Below are positions 6,466 to 15,467 of a DNA stretch of 41,237 nucleotides, piece after piece. This DNA is from JAABRU01 sp964505535 (GTDB lineage: Bacteria; Desulfobacterota; Desulfobacteria; Desulfobacterales; Desulfococcaceae). A program made the translations under genes and the position numbers. The stretch lies in contig CAZDIU010000009.1 of assembly GCA_964505535.1 (NCBI GenBank), positions 1-41,237 of the forward strand, written 5' to 3'. Every line of letters starts with the position of its first letter. Positions within the stretch are counted from its first letter, which is position 1. Below the pieces are notes generated by a model. It was given only the letters and a program-made list of their open reading frames with translations. It had not been told where the DNA came from and searched no databases.

Positions 6466-9400
6466 ATGAAAAACAGAACACCTGTGGCCGTCGTAGGGAT
6501 GGGCGGAGTGTTTCCCCGCGCATCTGATCTGCATACCTTCTGGCAGAATATTGTCTCCAAAACCCCGACTGTTTCCCAAGCTCCCCAAGACAGATGGATA
6601 GTTCCTCCGTATGCCATGTTTCATCCCCTGCCCATGCCGGACAAAGCCGTCTCCAAAAGAGCCTGTCTTGTGGAAGCGGATTTCGGTTTTGATCCGGATG
6701 GATTTGATCTGGATGCCTCTCTGATCCGGGAACTGGATCCCCTGTATCATATGGTGCTTCATGCCGGACGTGCGGCTTTTGCAGACTGCGCCATGCAGAA
6801 AACGGACAGAAAACGCATCGGGGTTGCCCTTGCCGCCATCGCGCTGCCCACAGATTCAGCATCTTTTCTCTGCCGGGAAATTCTGGGGTCTGCACTGTAC
6901 AGACGTCTGTTCGGGGAATCAGCGGAATCCGGGAGAAAACTCAGCCTGAGCAGAAACCAGTGCCTGTCCGCACGGGTGACCAGTCTGCCCGGAGCCATTC
7001 TTGCCAGAGCCTTGGGTTTGGGAGGGGGAAGTTTCACATTGGATGCCGCGTGTGCGTCTTCCCTGTACGCAGTCAAACTGGCCTGTGACGAGCTGCAGTC
7101 CGGACGGGCAGATGCAATGCTGGCAGGCGGAGTTTCCCGTCCCGAATGCCTTTACACGCAGGTGGGATTCAGTCAGCTTCGTGCGCTTTCCCCTTCGGGC
7201 ATCTGCGCTCCCTTTGATCGGAATGCAGACGGTCTGGTGGTCGGAGAAGGCGCGGGCATTCTGGTTCTCAAGCGGCTGGAAGACGCTCTGGCGCACGGAG
7301 ACAGAATTTATGCGGTCATCCGGGGAATCGGTCTTTCCAATGACATGCGGGGCAATCTGCTGGCTCCTGACACTGAGGGACAGGTTCGTGCCATGCGCGG
7401 GGCTTATGAAATCGCGGGACTGACTCCCCCTGACATGGATCTGATTGAATGCCACGGCGCAGGCACTCCGGTCGGGGATCGCACGGAACTGATCAGTTTG
7501 AACACTTTATGGGGAGAATCGGTCTGGCATCCGGGGCAGTGCGCGATTGGTTCCATCAAATCCATGATCGGTCATCTGCTTACCGGCGCAGGCGCGGCAG
7601 GCATGATCAAAACCCTGCTGGGTATGCACCATCATGTTCTTCCCCCTTCCCTGAATTTCACACAGCCCCATGAAAACAGTCCTCTGCACAGCAGTCCTTT
7701 CCATGTGCAGACCGCAGCAGAGGAATGGAAAACCCGGAGTGCGGACATTCCCAGACGCGCGGCTGTCAGTGCATTCGGATTTGGCGGAATCAATGCGCAT
7801 CTGCTGTTTGAAGAACATAAGGTGTCAGGTGTCAGGTGTCAGGTGTCAGGTGTCGGGGAAAACCTGAAAAAAAATGAATTGATAACTGATAACTGTTCAC
7901 TGAACACTGATAACTGTCCTGTAGCTATAATCGGCATGGCAGCACGGATCGGAACCCTGAAAAACCTGCGCGAATTTCAGGAGGCTGTGTTCAACGGGGA
8001 ATCCGCAATCCGAAAACGTCCTGAATTTCGTTGGAGAGAGGCTGATGACATTGCAGAGGAATTTCTGAATGAACAGGGAAACTGGGGTGCATACATGGAA
8101 GAATTTTCTCTGTATGCCGGAGAATTCAGCATTCCGCCCAAAGAAATTCCCGACATTCTGACCCAGCAACTGCTCATGCTCAAAGTTGCCGCAGCCGCGC
8201 TCAGAGACGCTGGACTGCCTTTGAAAGAATACCGTCCCCGGATGGGTGTCACCATTGGCATGGAATTTGACATGGAAGACACGGATTTTCATCTGCGCTG
8301 GAATCTGTTCAATGAAATGGAAAAACGCAAATCCGGTCTTTCTGAATCTGAGGCTGCGAAAAAACTGGAGCAGATGCGGGATCAGACTGGCAAACCCCTG
8401 ACATCTTCACGGGTTCTCGGTTCTCTGGGCGGCATTGTTGCCAGCCGGGTGGCACGGGAATTCCGTTTTGGCGGTCCCAGTTACACCGTATCAGCAGAAG
8501 CCGCATCCGGCATCAGAGCATTGGAGATTGCTGTTCGCTCTCTGCAGCAGGGGGAATGCGATCTGTTTCTCACCGGAGCCATTGATCTGTGCGGAGATCT
8601 GCGCAATATCGCAGCCATGTCCGGTATCCGTGGCTTTGGCAAAAATGAAACCGTACGCCCCTTTGATCGGAACGCGGACGGAAGTGTTCCGGGAGAAGGC
8701 GCAGTCGCTCTGATGCTGAAACCTTTGGATAAGGCTTTGGCAGATGGTGACAGGATTTACAGCGTCATCAAAGGCTTTGGCAGTGCGTGCGCGGGAGGCA
8801 TTGACAATCCGGTTCCGGACAAATCCGCATATGTGAATTCTCTGCATCAGGCAATATCTGACGCGCAGACAGATCCGGGAACCATTTCTTATATTGAAAC
8901 ACATGGCAGCGGTGATCCCAATGAGGACAGACTGGAAACCGAGGCTTTGCATGATGTGTTTGTCGATGGGAAATCCCAGCCCGCGATTGGTTCCCTCAAA
9001 CCGCTTACAGGAGACACTGGAGCGGCTTCGGGTCTGGCCTCGGTGGTCAAAACAGCGATTTGTCTGTATCAGGAAATCCTTCCGCCTTTAAAAAATTATG
9101 TGAGTCCCAAAGAAGAGATTTGGGAAATGGAAATCTTTCATATTCCGGCATTTCCCCAATTCTGGCTTAGGGACAGAAAAGAAGGTCCCCGCTGCGCGTG
9201 TGTCGCGTCCATGAGTTGGGATGGCAACTGTTCACATGTGATTCTGGAGGAAGCACAATACGCAAAACACATGCCCCGTCAGGTTATGCAGGAACGCAGA
9301 CGTCCCCTGGGAATGCACCCGGCAGGACTTTTTGCAGTGGAAGCAGACAGCCCCGAAGAACTGATCCGGGAACTGGAGGTTCTGAAAAATCACGCGCAAA

Positions 9401-12400
9401 ATTATGATCACATGGAAAATGCAGCACGGGGCTGGTATGAGGTCAAAAAAGGACTTCACCCGGAAAAACCCTGCGCGCTTTCCCTGCTTGCCAAAGATTA
9501 CTGGCAGTTGGAAACATGGATTGAACAGGCAAAAAGGGCGGTGGGTTCCGGAATTCCCAAAAAAATGATCGGCCCCAGCGGTGTGAGTTATTTTCCCGAA
9601 CCTTTGGGAGCAGTGGGGGAAATCGCATTTGTGTTTCCGGGTTCAGGAAATCATTATGCAGGCATGGGCAGAGTGCTGGGTGTGCGCTGGCCCGAAATCC
9701 TGCGGGAAATGGATGCCAGAACCCTGCGCCTGAAAACCCAGATGGTTCCTGCCTGTTACATGCCCTGGCGAATTTCATGGGAACCGGGCTGGGAGGCAGA
9801 CGCGTACCGAAAAATCATTTCTGATCCCCTGTTTATGATTTTCGGTCAGGTGGTTCACGGCGGAATTGTGTCCAATCTGGTGCAGCGTTTTGGCATAAAA
9901 CCTCGCGCGGTCATTGGTTACAGTCTGGGTGAATCCGCAGGCTATTTTGCCACAGGTGCATGGCCGGAACGGGATGAAATGCTCAGGAGAATGCGGAACA
10001 CAAATCTTTTTACAACAGAACTGGCCGGGCCATGCCATGCGCTGCGCAAGGCATGGAAAATTCCCAAAAATCAGCCTGCGGAATGGTGCGCGGCTGTCAT
10101 CAACCGTGCTGCTCACATTGTGCGGGAAATTATTGGAAAATGGCCGTATGCCCGGCTGCTCATTGTGAACACTCCGGATGAATGCGTGATTGGCGGTCAG
10201 AAATCCCATGTGGAGGCAGTAATCAAAGAACTGAAATGCGAAGCCATTTTTCTTGATGGAGTGGTGACTGTTCATTGTGATGCCGCGCTGCCCGCAGCAG
10301 AGGCATACAAAACCCTGCATGTTTTTCCCACACACGCGCCGGAAGGTATCCGCTATTACAGTTGCGGATGGGGAAAAGCCATTGATCTCAATGAACAAAG
10401 CGCTGCAGAATCCATTCTCCGGCAGGCCACGCACGGATTTGATTTTCCTGCCACCATTGAACAGGCATATGCGGACGGTGTTCGCATCTTTCTGGAAATG
10501 GGGCCTCAGTCTTCCTGCAAACGCATGATTGATCGGATTCTCCACGGAAAACTCCATTCTGCCATTTCCGCGTGTATGCGGGGCGAGGATGATTATCTGA
10601 CGGTACTGAAATTTCTTGGCACTCTGATTGCAGAACGGGTGGATGTGAATCTGGACAAATTGTATGGGGAAGAGGCATATCCGACTGTGATAAAAGACAG
10701 GCAGGAAGGGATACGGGGGGAAAAGATTACGCGGATTGTGGGGAAGGTGTCAGGTGTCAGGTGTCAGGTGTCAGGGATTGGGGAAAAGGGATTAGGGGCT
10801 GGGGATTTGTCTGCAGACCGGGTGCAACAGAGTGAAACCCAACATTCAGATGTCAGTGGACAGTTATCAGTTACCAATGAATCCTCTGCAGGTTGGGTGG
10901 TGGAACGAAGTGAAACCCAACATTCAGATGTCAGTGAACAGTTATCAGTGAACAGTTATCAACCATCAGTAAGCAAGCAAGCATTGACGGACAGGGAAAT
11001 CCAGTATCCGAAATTCAATATTCAGGAGATGGTGAACAGGGAAACCTCTGCTGATCAACATGAAGTTTGGCACTCTGATTCTGTTGCATCAGATTCCCCA
11101 CATCCTGCTGCGGAAGAAGAACCGGATCAGTTGTCAATTAACGAAATGAAAAACAATCCAATGCCGGAAATGTATCAGCATGTGATGGCAGATTATGACA
11201 GACTGATTGCACAGAATGCTGAAATTCATCAGCAGTTTCTGGATTTTTCCGATGAACTGAGTCAAAATTTTGCCAAAGCATTTGCCATGCAGACGCAACT
11301 GCTGGAAAAAATGATGGTTTCACCCTCCCCCAGCCCCTCCCGTCAAGGGAGGGGAGTTATCAGCCCGCCTCCATTGGAAAAGGAAAAAGACTATATCAGT
11401 TCCCCTCCCCCGGAGGAAAAGGGAAAAAACATTATCTATTCCTCTCCCCTGGTGGGAGGGGATAGGGGAGGGGGAAAATCATCTCCTCCTCTTTTCCCCA
11501 GAGAAATGTGCATGGAATTTGCCATTGGTTCCATTGCAAAGGTGCTTGGCCCTGAATTTGCGGAAGTGGATACTTATCCGGTGCGTGTGCGTCTGCCGGA
11601 TGAGCCTTTGATGCTGGTGGATCGCATCATGGCAGTGGAAGGGGAAAAAGGTTCCCTGACTTCGGGACGTGTGATTACCGAGCATGATGTGCTTCCCGGC
11701 GCATGGTATCTGGACGGCGACCGCTCGCCGGTGTGCATTTCTGTGGAAGCAGGACAGGCTGATCTGTTTCTCTGTTCGTATTTGGGAATTGATCTCAAAG
11801 TCAAAGGCACAAGAGCCTATCGGCTGCTGGATGCCAAAGTGCGTTTTCACCGGGGACTGCCCCGCGCCGGAGAAATTATTCAGTATGACATTCACATTGA
11901 CAAATTTGTGCATCAGGGTGACGTTTCCATGTTTTTTTTCCGCTTTGAGGGCAGTATCAATGGAGAACCCCTGATTTCCATGCGGGACGGCTGCGCGGGT
12001 TTTTTCACTCCGGAAGAAGTGAAAAATTCCGGAGGCATTATTCTTACGGCTGAAGACCGGCAGAACCATCCGGGAAAAAAGGATTTCAGTGATCTGCTTC
12101 CCATGTCAGTGGAATCTTACAATGATGATGCCATTGAAGCCCTGCGAAAGGGAGATGCAGCCGCGTGTTTCGGTTCTCTGTTTGCAGACATGCAGATTCC
12201 TGCGTCTCTGCGTCTGCCCGGAGGAAAAATGCGCCTGATTGACCGGGTTCTGCACCTTGATCCATCTGGCGGACGTTTCGGTCTGGGACTGATTCAGGCA
12301 GAGGCTGATATTCATCCAAATGACTGGTTTCTCACCTGCCATTTTGTGGATGACAGGGTCATGCCCGGAACCCTGATGTATGAATGCTGCGCGCATACGC

Positions 12401-13851
12401 TCCGGGTTTTTCTCCAGTGCATGGGCTGGATTCTGGAAAGACCGGATTTGTGTTATGAACCCGTGATTGGCGTTGAGGCTGTGCTGAAATGCCGGGGGCC
12501 GGTAACTCCGGAAACAAAGCATGTGGTGTATGAAGTGGAGATTAAGGAAATCGGCTATAATCCGGAGCCTTATGTGATTGCAGACGCGCTGATGTACGGA
12601 GACGGGCATAAAATTGTGCGTTTTACTGACATGTCACTGAAACTCAGCGGAACCACCCGCGAAGAATTGGAAGAGTTCTGGACACGCAGAAGCAGTCCGG
12701 TTTCTTCTGACAAAAAAGAATTGTATACCAAAAAACAGTTGCTGGCTTTCTGTGAAGGCAAACCGTCAGAAGCATTTGGGGAACCGTACAAAATTTTTGA
12801 TGCGGAAAGAAAGATTGCACGTCTGCCCAGACCCCCGTATTTTTTCATGGACAGAATCACATATGCAGAACCCGAACCCTGGGTACTGAAACCCGGCGGC
12901 TGGATTGAGGCAGAGTATGATCTGCGGGGAAATGAATGGTATTTCCGTGCAGATCGCAATCCCCGGATGCCGTTCTGCATTCTGCTGGAAATTGCCTTGC
13001 AGCCCTGCGGCTGGCTTGCGGCTTACGCGGGTTCCGCACTGAAAAGTGACATTGACATGAAATTCCGGAATCTGGGCGGAAATGCTGTTCTGCACCGCAA
13101 TCTGCGCCCCGAACCCGGAACCCTGACCATGCGCTCCCGCATGACAAAGGTTTCGGAAGCAGGAGGCATGATTATTGAAAATTTTGACATGGAAGTTCTG
13201 CAGAACGGGAAAATGATTTACAAAGGCGACACCTATTTCGGTTTCTTCTCCGCGCAGGCACTTGCCAATCAGGTGGGCATTCAGGGCGCAAAGGAAAAGG
13301 CATATCAGCCGTCAGCAGAGGAAATGTCACGGAGCCGGTCTTTTCTCTTTGCAACAGAAGCCCCGCTCTCTCCCCGTGATGCAAATCTGACCCATGCAGA
13401 TACCCCTGCCATGCCAGCCAAAGCCCTGCGCATGATTGACCGGATTGAGATTTACATACCGGACGGAGGTCCGCACGGACTGGGATTCCTCCGGGGAGTG
13501 AAAACGGTGGATGTTGATGAGTGGTTTTTCCATGCGCATTTTTATGAGGATCCGGTCTGCCCCGGTTCTTTGGGTTTGGAATCCTTTATTCAACTGATGA
13601 AATTTGCCGCGCTGGATCGCTGGCCACATCTGAAAAACACCCACTGCTTTGAAACCGTGACAGATGACACGCACCGCTGGATTTACCGGGGCCAGATCAT
13701 TCAGAAAAACAGAAAAGTGGAAGTGGATGCGGTCATCACCAGAATTGAGGAAGGGCAAAATCCCGCGATTTGGGCATCCGGGTATCTGAAAGTGGATGAT
13801 CTGTATATCTATCAGATGAAGAATTTCGGGCTGCGGCTGGTCAGGGAGTGA
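6466..13851 (+). CDS. PUFA-synthase-like megasynthase (KS-CLF-AT-DH-DH), PfaC-related
   Basis: This iterative fatty-acid/polyketide synthase subunit of the Pfa type has 2461 residues. Residues 1-450 are a ketosynthase with Cys196 (DAACASS), His330 and His370 (SMIGH), so it is probably active. Residues 483-930 are a second KS fold with the cysteine replaced by Ala679 and the second histidine by Asp850, as in a chain-length factor. Residues 1050-1400 are an acyltransferase with Ser1153 in GYSLGES. Residues 1681-2461 hold four hotdog folds, paired as two PfaC-type dehydratases. Only the second fold of each pair has the FabA-like HF..D...PG motif (His1959 and His2358). No ACP, ketoreductase or enoylreductase is visible, so partner proteins are needed and none is in this window. 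The linkers at about 452-482 and 1425-1680 are built from dispersed repeats read in frame. Confidence 0.9.
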   Translation: MKNRTPVAVVGMGGVFPRASDLHTFWQNIVSKTPTVSQAPQDRWIVPPYAMFHPLPMPDKAVSKRACLVEADFGFDPDGFDLDASLIRELDPLYHMVLHAGRAAFADCAMQKTDRKRIGVALAAIALPTDSASFLCREILGSALYRRLFGESAESGRKLSLSRNQCLSARVTSLPGAILARALGLGGGSFTLDAACASSLYAVKLACDELQSGRADAMLAGGVSRPECLYTQVGFSQLRALSPSGICAPFDRNADGLVVGEGAGILVLKRLEDALAHGDRIYAVIRGIGLSNDMRGNLLAPDTEGQVRAMRGAYEIAGLTPPDMDLIECHGAGTPVGDRTELISLNTLWGESVWHPGQCAIGSIKSMIGHLLTGAGAAGMIKTLLGMHHHVLPPSLNFTQPHENSPLHSSPFHVQTAAEEWKTRSADIPRRAAVSAFGFGGINAHLLFEEHKVSGVRCQVSGVGENLKKNELITDNCSLNTDNCPVAIIGMAARIGTLKNLREFQEAVFNGESAIRKRPEFRWREADDIAEEFLNEQGNWGAYMEEFSLYAGEFSIPPKEIPDILTQQLLMLKVAAAALRDAGLPLKEYRPRMGVTIGMEFDMEDTDFHLRWNLFNEMEKRKSGLSESEAAKKLEQMRDQTGKPLTSSRVLGSLGGIVASRVAREFRFGGPSYTVSAEAASGIRALEIAVRSLQQGECDLFLTGAIDLCGDLRNIAAMSGIRGFGKNETVRPFDRNADGSVPGEGAVALMLKPLDKALADGDRIYSVIKGFGSACAGGIDNPVPDKSAYVNSLHQAISDAQTDPGTISYIETHGSGDPNEDRLETEALHDVFVDGKSQPAIGSLKPLTGDTGAASGLASVVKTAICLYQEILPPLKNYVSPKEEIWEMEIFHIPAFPQFWLRDRKEGPRCACVASMSWDGNCSHVILEEAQYAKHMPRQVMQERRRPLGMHPAGLFAVEADSPEELIRELEVLKNHAQNYDHMENAARGWYEVKKGLHPEKPCALSLLAKDYWQLETWIEQAKRAVGSGIPKKMIGPSGVSYFPEPLGAVGEIAFVFPGSGNHYAGMGRVLGVRWPEILREMDARTLRLKTQMVPACYMPWRISWEPGWEADAYRKIISDPLFMIFGQVVHGGIVSNLVQRFGIKPRAVIGYSLGESAGYFATGAWPERDEMLRRMRNTNLFTTELAGPCHALRKAWKIPKNQPAEWCAAVINRAAHIVREIIGKWPYARLLIVNTPDECVIGGQKSHVEAVIKELKCEAIFLDGVVTVHCDAALPAAEAYKTLHVFPTHAPEGIRYYSCGWGKAIDLNEQSAAESILRQATHGFDFPATIEQAYADGVRIFLEMGPQSSCKRMIDRILHGKLHSAISACMRGEDDYLTVLKFLGTLIAERVDVNLDKLYGEEAYPTVIKDRQEGIRGEKITRIVGKVSGVRCQVSGIGEKGLGAGDLSADRVQQSETQHSDVSGQLSVTNESSAGWVVERSETQHSDVSEQLSVNSYQPSVSKQALTDREIQYPKFNIQEMVNRETSADQHEVWHSDSVASDSPHPAAEEEPDQLSINEMKNNPMPEMYQHVMADYDRLIAQNAEIHQQFLDFSDELSQNFAKAFAMQTQLLEKMMVSPSPSPSRQGRGVISPPPLEKEKDYISSPPPEEKGKNIIYSSPLVGGDRGGGKSSPPLFPREMCMEFAIGSIAKVLGPEFAEVDTYPVRVRLPDEPLMLVDRIMAVEGEKGSLTSGRVITEHDVLPGAWYLDGDRSPVCISVEAGQADLFLCSYLGIDLKVKGTRAYRLLDAKVRFHRGLPRAGEIIQYDIHIDKFVHQGDVSMFFFRFEGSINGEPLISMRDGCAGFFTPEEVKNSGGIILTAEDRQNHPGKKDFSDLLPMSVESYNDDAIEALRKGDAAACFGSLFADMQIPASLRLPGGKMRLIDRVLHLDPSGGRFGLGLIQAEADIHPNDWFLTCHFVDDRVMPGTLMYECCAHTLRVFLQCMGWILERPDLCYEPVIGVEAVLKCRGPVTPETKHVVYEVEIKEIGYNPEPYVIADALMYGDGHKIVRFTDMSLKLSGTTREELEEFWTRRSSPVSSDKKELYTKKQLLAFCEGKPSEAFGEPYKIFDAERKIARLPRPPYFFMDRITYAEPEPWVLKPGGWIEAEYDLRGNEWYFRADRNPRMPFCILLEIALQPCGWLAAYAGSALKSDIDMKFRNLGGNAVLHRNLRPEPGTLTMRSRMTKVSEAGGMIIENFDMEVLQNGKMIYKGDTYFGFFSAQALANQVGIQGAKEKAYQPSAEEMSRSRSFLFATEAPLSPRDANLTHADTPAMPAKALRMIDRIEIYIPDGGPHGLGFLRGVKTVDVDEWFFHAHFYEDPVCPGSLGLESFIQLMKFAALDRWPHLKNTHCFETVTDDTHRWIYRGQIIQKNRKVEVDAVITRIEEGQNPAIWASGYLKVDDLYIYQMKNFGLRLVRE
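7821..7916 (+). repeat. In-gene repeats: five GGTGTCA heptamers plus GATAACTG repeats (linker 1)
   Basis: Bases 7821-7855 are five tandem GGTGTCA heptamers, the last with one change. Bases 7881-7916 are GATAACTG/TTCACTG-type repeats. Both lie inside the megasynthase gene between the KS and CLF domains, in frame, and encode VSGVRCQVSGVG and LITDNCSLNTDNC. Related sequences occur at 10746-10978 and 38481-38495. Confidence 0.85.
10746..10978 (+). repeat. In-gene composite repeats in linker 2 of the megasynthase
   Basis: Four GGTGTCA heptamers (10746-10773) are followed by a GGTTGGGT...ACCCAAC palindrome (about 10891-10922). A direct repeat with core GTGAAACCCAACATTCAGATG (copies near 10833 and 10911) and inverted-orientation CAGTTATCAGTGAA repeats follow. 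All are translated in frame as low-complexity S/Q/V-rich sequence between the AT and DH domains. The GTTATCAGT units are the reverse complement of those in linker 1. Confidence 0.8.
11323..11474 (+). repeat. In-gene C-rich/G-rich palindromes in linker 2
   Basis: Two palindromic units, CCCTCCCCCAGCCCC...GGGAGGGG (11323-11354) and CCTCTCCCCTGG...GGAGGGGG (11441-11474), flank a third related stretch at 11400-11425. They encode proline-, serine- and glycine-rich sequence just before the first dehydratase fold. A related C/G-rich repeat interrupts the propeller gene at 21633-21680. Confidence 0.75.
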
Positions 13852-13858
13852 TGAGGGA

Positions 13859-13880
13859 GACTATGGCCAACAGCATAGTC
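13859..13880. terminator. Hairpin after the megasynthase gene
   Basis: Arms GACTATG (13859-13865) and CATAGTC (13874-13880) lie 7 bases past the stop codon. A second short CCTTCAGGGAAGG hairpin follows. There is no clear T-run, so terminator function is tentative. Confidence 0.35.
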
Positions 13881-14034
13881 CCTTCAGGGAAGGGGGGATG
13901 GGCTCTGTCAGAATGAAAAGTCCCACTGCCCAAAATCCTGATTCACCTGATTTACCATTTGAATCTAAGGGAATTTGTGTACAATTCCCGTATTGCTGTT
14001 GACAGGATTTCTGTTGTTTTCCTCCTCGGCGGTG

Positions 14035-15018
14035 TCACGGCTGATCTTCTGCGCATACCTCTTTATCCCCGCTTATCCCTTTATACAGATGCCGCCCCAG
14101 CATGGGATTGTAAGATGTCCAGGCGGTTGCGGGATTTTCTTTCGCGATGAATTCCCGCAGCCCGTTCATCTTGGCATCTATGTCGTCTATCTGGTTGAGC
14201 AGCACGGCCTCAATGATTCTCGGCGGTTCGGGTGAACCGAATTCCCTGCTTCCGTGGTGGCTGACAATCATATGCTTGATGAGCATGGCGGTTTTTTGGG
14301 GAAAATCCTTCAGTTGCCGGAGTTTCTCATCCACCATGCCGCAGCCGATGACAATATGGGTCAGCAGTTTTCCCTCATCTGAATAGTCAATGCTGTATTC
14401 ATAGGCAAACTCCCGTGTTTTGCCAATATCATGGAGGATGACCCCGGCCAGCAGAATATCCAGATTCACTCCGCTGTAATGTTTGGCAATTTCCTTTGCC
14501 AGAATGGTCATGGAAAGGGTATGCTCCAGCAGGCCGCCTATGTAGGCATGGTGCATTTTCTTCGCTGCCGGCGCGGTTTTGAAGCTTTGGGCAAAGTCTT
14601 CATCCTGCCAGAAGGCATTGAGCAGATTTCGGATATGTTCATCTTTGATGCACTCATTCACTGTCTTTTTCAGCCGTTCGAACATGCTCTCTCTGTTGCG
14701 CTGCGTAACCGGAAGAAAATCAGCCGGATCAACCGATTCCTTTTGGCAGAGGATCAGTTCTTTTACCGAGAGCTGCAGACTGCCCCGGTATTCAGAAACC
14801 GTTCCCATGACACGGACAAAGTCACCGCTGTCTGCGATCTTTCCGATCTGGTCCACATTGTCCCAGGCAACCCCTTTCATGTCTCCGGTTTTGTCTGCAA
14901 ACACAAAGGAAAGGTAGTTTTCCCCGTTTTTCTTCTGAGACAGATTTTTTTCCGTTATGACAAACACATCCTCCACCCGGTCGCCCCCGGCAAGACTGCT
15001 GATGTATCGCGGTTTCAT
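14035..15018 (-). CDS. YhaM-type 3'-5' exoribonuclease (OB fold + HD domain)
   Basis: This is a cytoplasmic nuclease of the YhaM/CMF1 family. It has an N-terminal OB-fold nucleic-acid-binding domain (about residues 5-85) and an HD phosphohydrolase domain (about 125-290). Histidines in HHAYIGGLLEHTLSM and the HD pair in LHDIGKTREF would bind the metal ions. I chose the ATG at 15018 (327 residues, MKPRYISSL) because family members start at this point. An upstream ATG at 15123 would add 35 residues of poor composition. It stands alone, convergent with the megasynthase gene and divergent from the propeller gene. The substrate could be RNA or single-stranded DNA. Confidence 0.85.
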   Translation of the reverse strand: MKPRYISSLAGGDRVEDVFVITEKNLSQKKNGENYLSFVFADKTGDMKGVAWDNVDQIGKIADSGDFVRVMGTVSEYRGSLQLSVKELILCQKESVDPADFLPVTQRNRESMFERLKKTVNECIKDEHIRNLLNAFWQDEDFAQSFKTAPAAKKMHHAYIGGLLEHTLSMTILAKEIAKHYSGVNLDILLAGVILHDIGKTREFAYEYSIDYSDEGKLLTHIVIGCGMVDEKLRQLKDFPQKTAMLIKHMIVSHHGSREFGSPEPPRIIEAVLLNQIDDIDAKMNGLREFIAKENPATAWTSYNPMLGRHLYKGISGDKEVCAEDQP

Positions 15019-15467
15019 GTTCCGGCCCCACAGTTTTCTGTAAGCATGTTGTATTGGTTTCCTTTCCGGCATCCATCCTGCTGCCATTAACTCAGGCAGA
15101 GAACCCGGTTTCCTGACTGTCATGATCTGAACTGATTGTCTGAACCCGGATTTTCAGGATTGACGGATTCACAGAATGCAAACATCATGAAAATTCTCTC
15201 ATCCTGTGAATCATGGTTTACGCCCTGTCACGCGGAAAACTCTCCGAGTCCTTATTTATTTACATTATTTTTATTATTTATCAACAGAATTCTTTCCTGT
15301 CCGTACCGAAGAATGAGGATCGGAACAGAACTGACTGAACCCGGGAAGAATTCTCCGGATTTATTTTCTCCTTCTTTGACAATTTACTGGATAAATCCGC
15401 AGATTTTGATATACTTTGAAAAAAATGGAAAAATCGAAAACACACATCCTGAAGAGGATTCTGCACC
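15019..15467. other. Intergenic region upstream of the propeller gene
   Basis: This stretch is AT-rich, especially at 15250-15420, and should contain the promoters of both flanking genes. A TATACT (15410-15415) is a possible -10 box, but no well-spaced -35 is seen; TTGACA at 15376-15381 is 28 bases away, too far. A dispersed-type inverted repeat with arms GATTCACAG/CTGTGAATC lies at 15166-15212. Confidence 0.5.
15166..15212. repeat. Inverted repeat GATTCACAG...CTGTGAATC
   Basis: Arms 15166-15174 and 15204-15212 are exact reverse complements. The surrounding sequence (TTTTCAGGATTGACGGATTC) resembles a repeat type common between genes in repeat-rich bacteria. It is not in a gene. Confidence 0.5.

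Noticed and set aside
9775..10557. Minus-strand open frame of 260 codons inside the megasynthase
   Set aside because: It lies opposite the AT domain, which has its catalytic serine motif in the plus-strand frame. No domain is visible on the minus strand.
10746..11500. Possible acyl carrier protein domains in linker 2 of the megasynthase
   Set aside because: PUFA synthases often carry tandem ACPs, but there is no GxDSL-type phosphopantetheine site here. The sequence is low-complexity repeat translation plus one helical segment.
15376..15415. TTGACA and TATACT as a sigma-70 promoter for the propeller gene
   Set aside because: The spacing is 28 bases, far from the usual 16-18.
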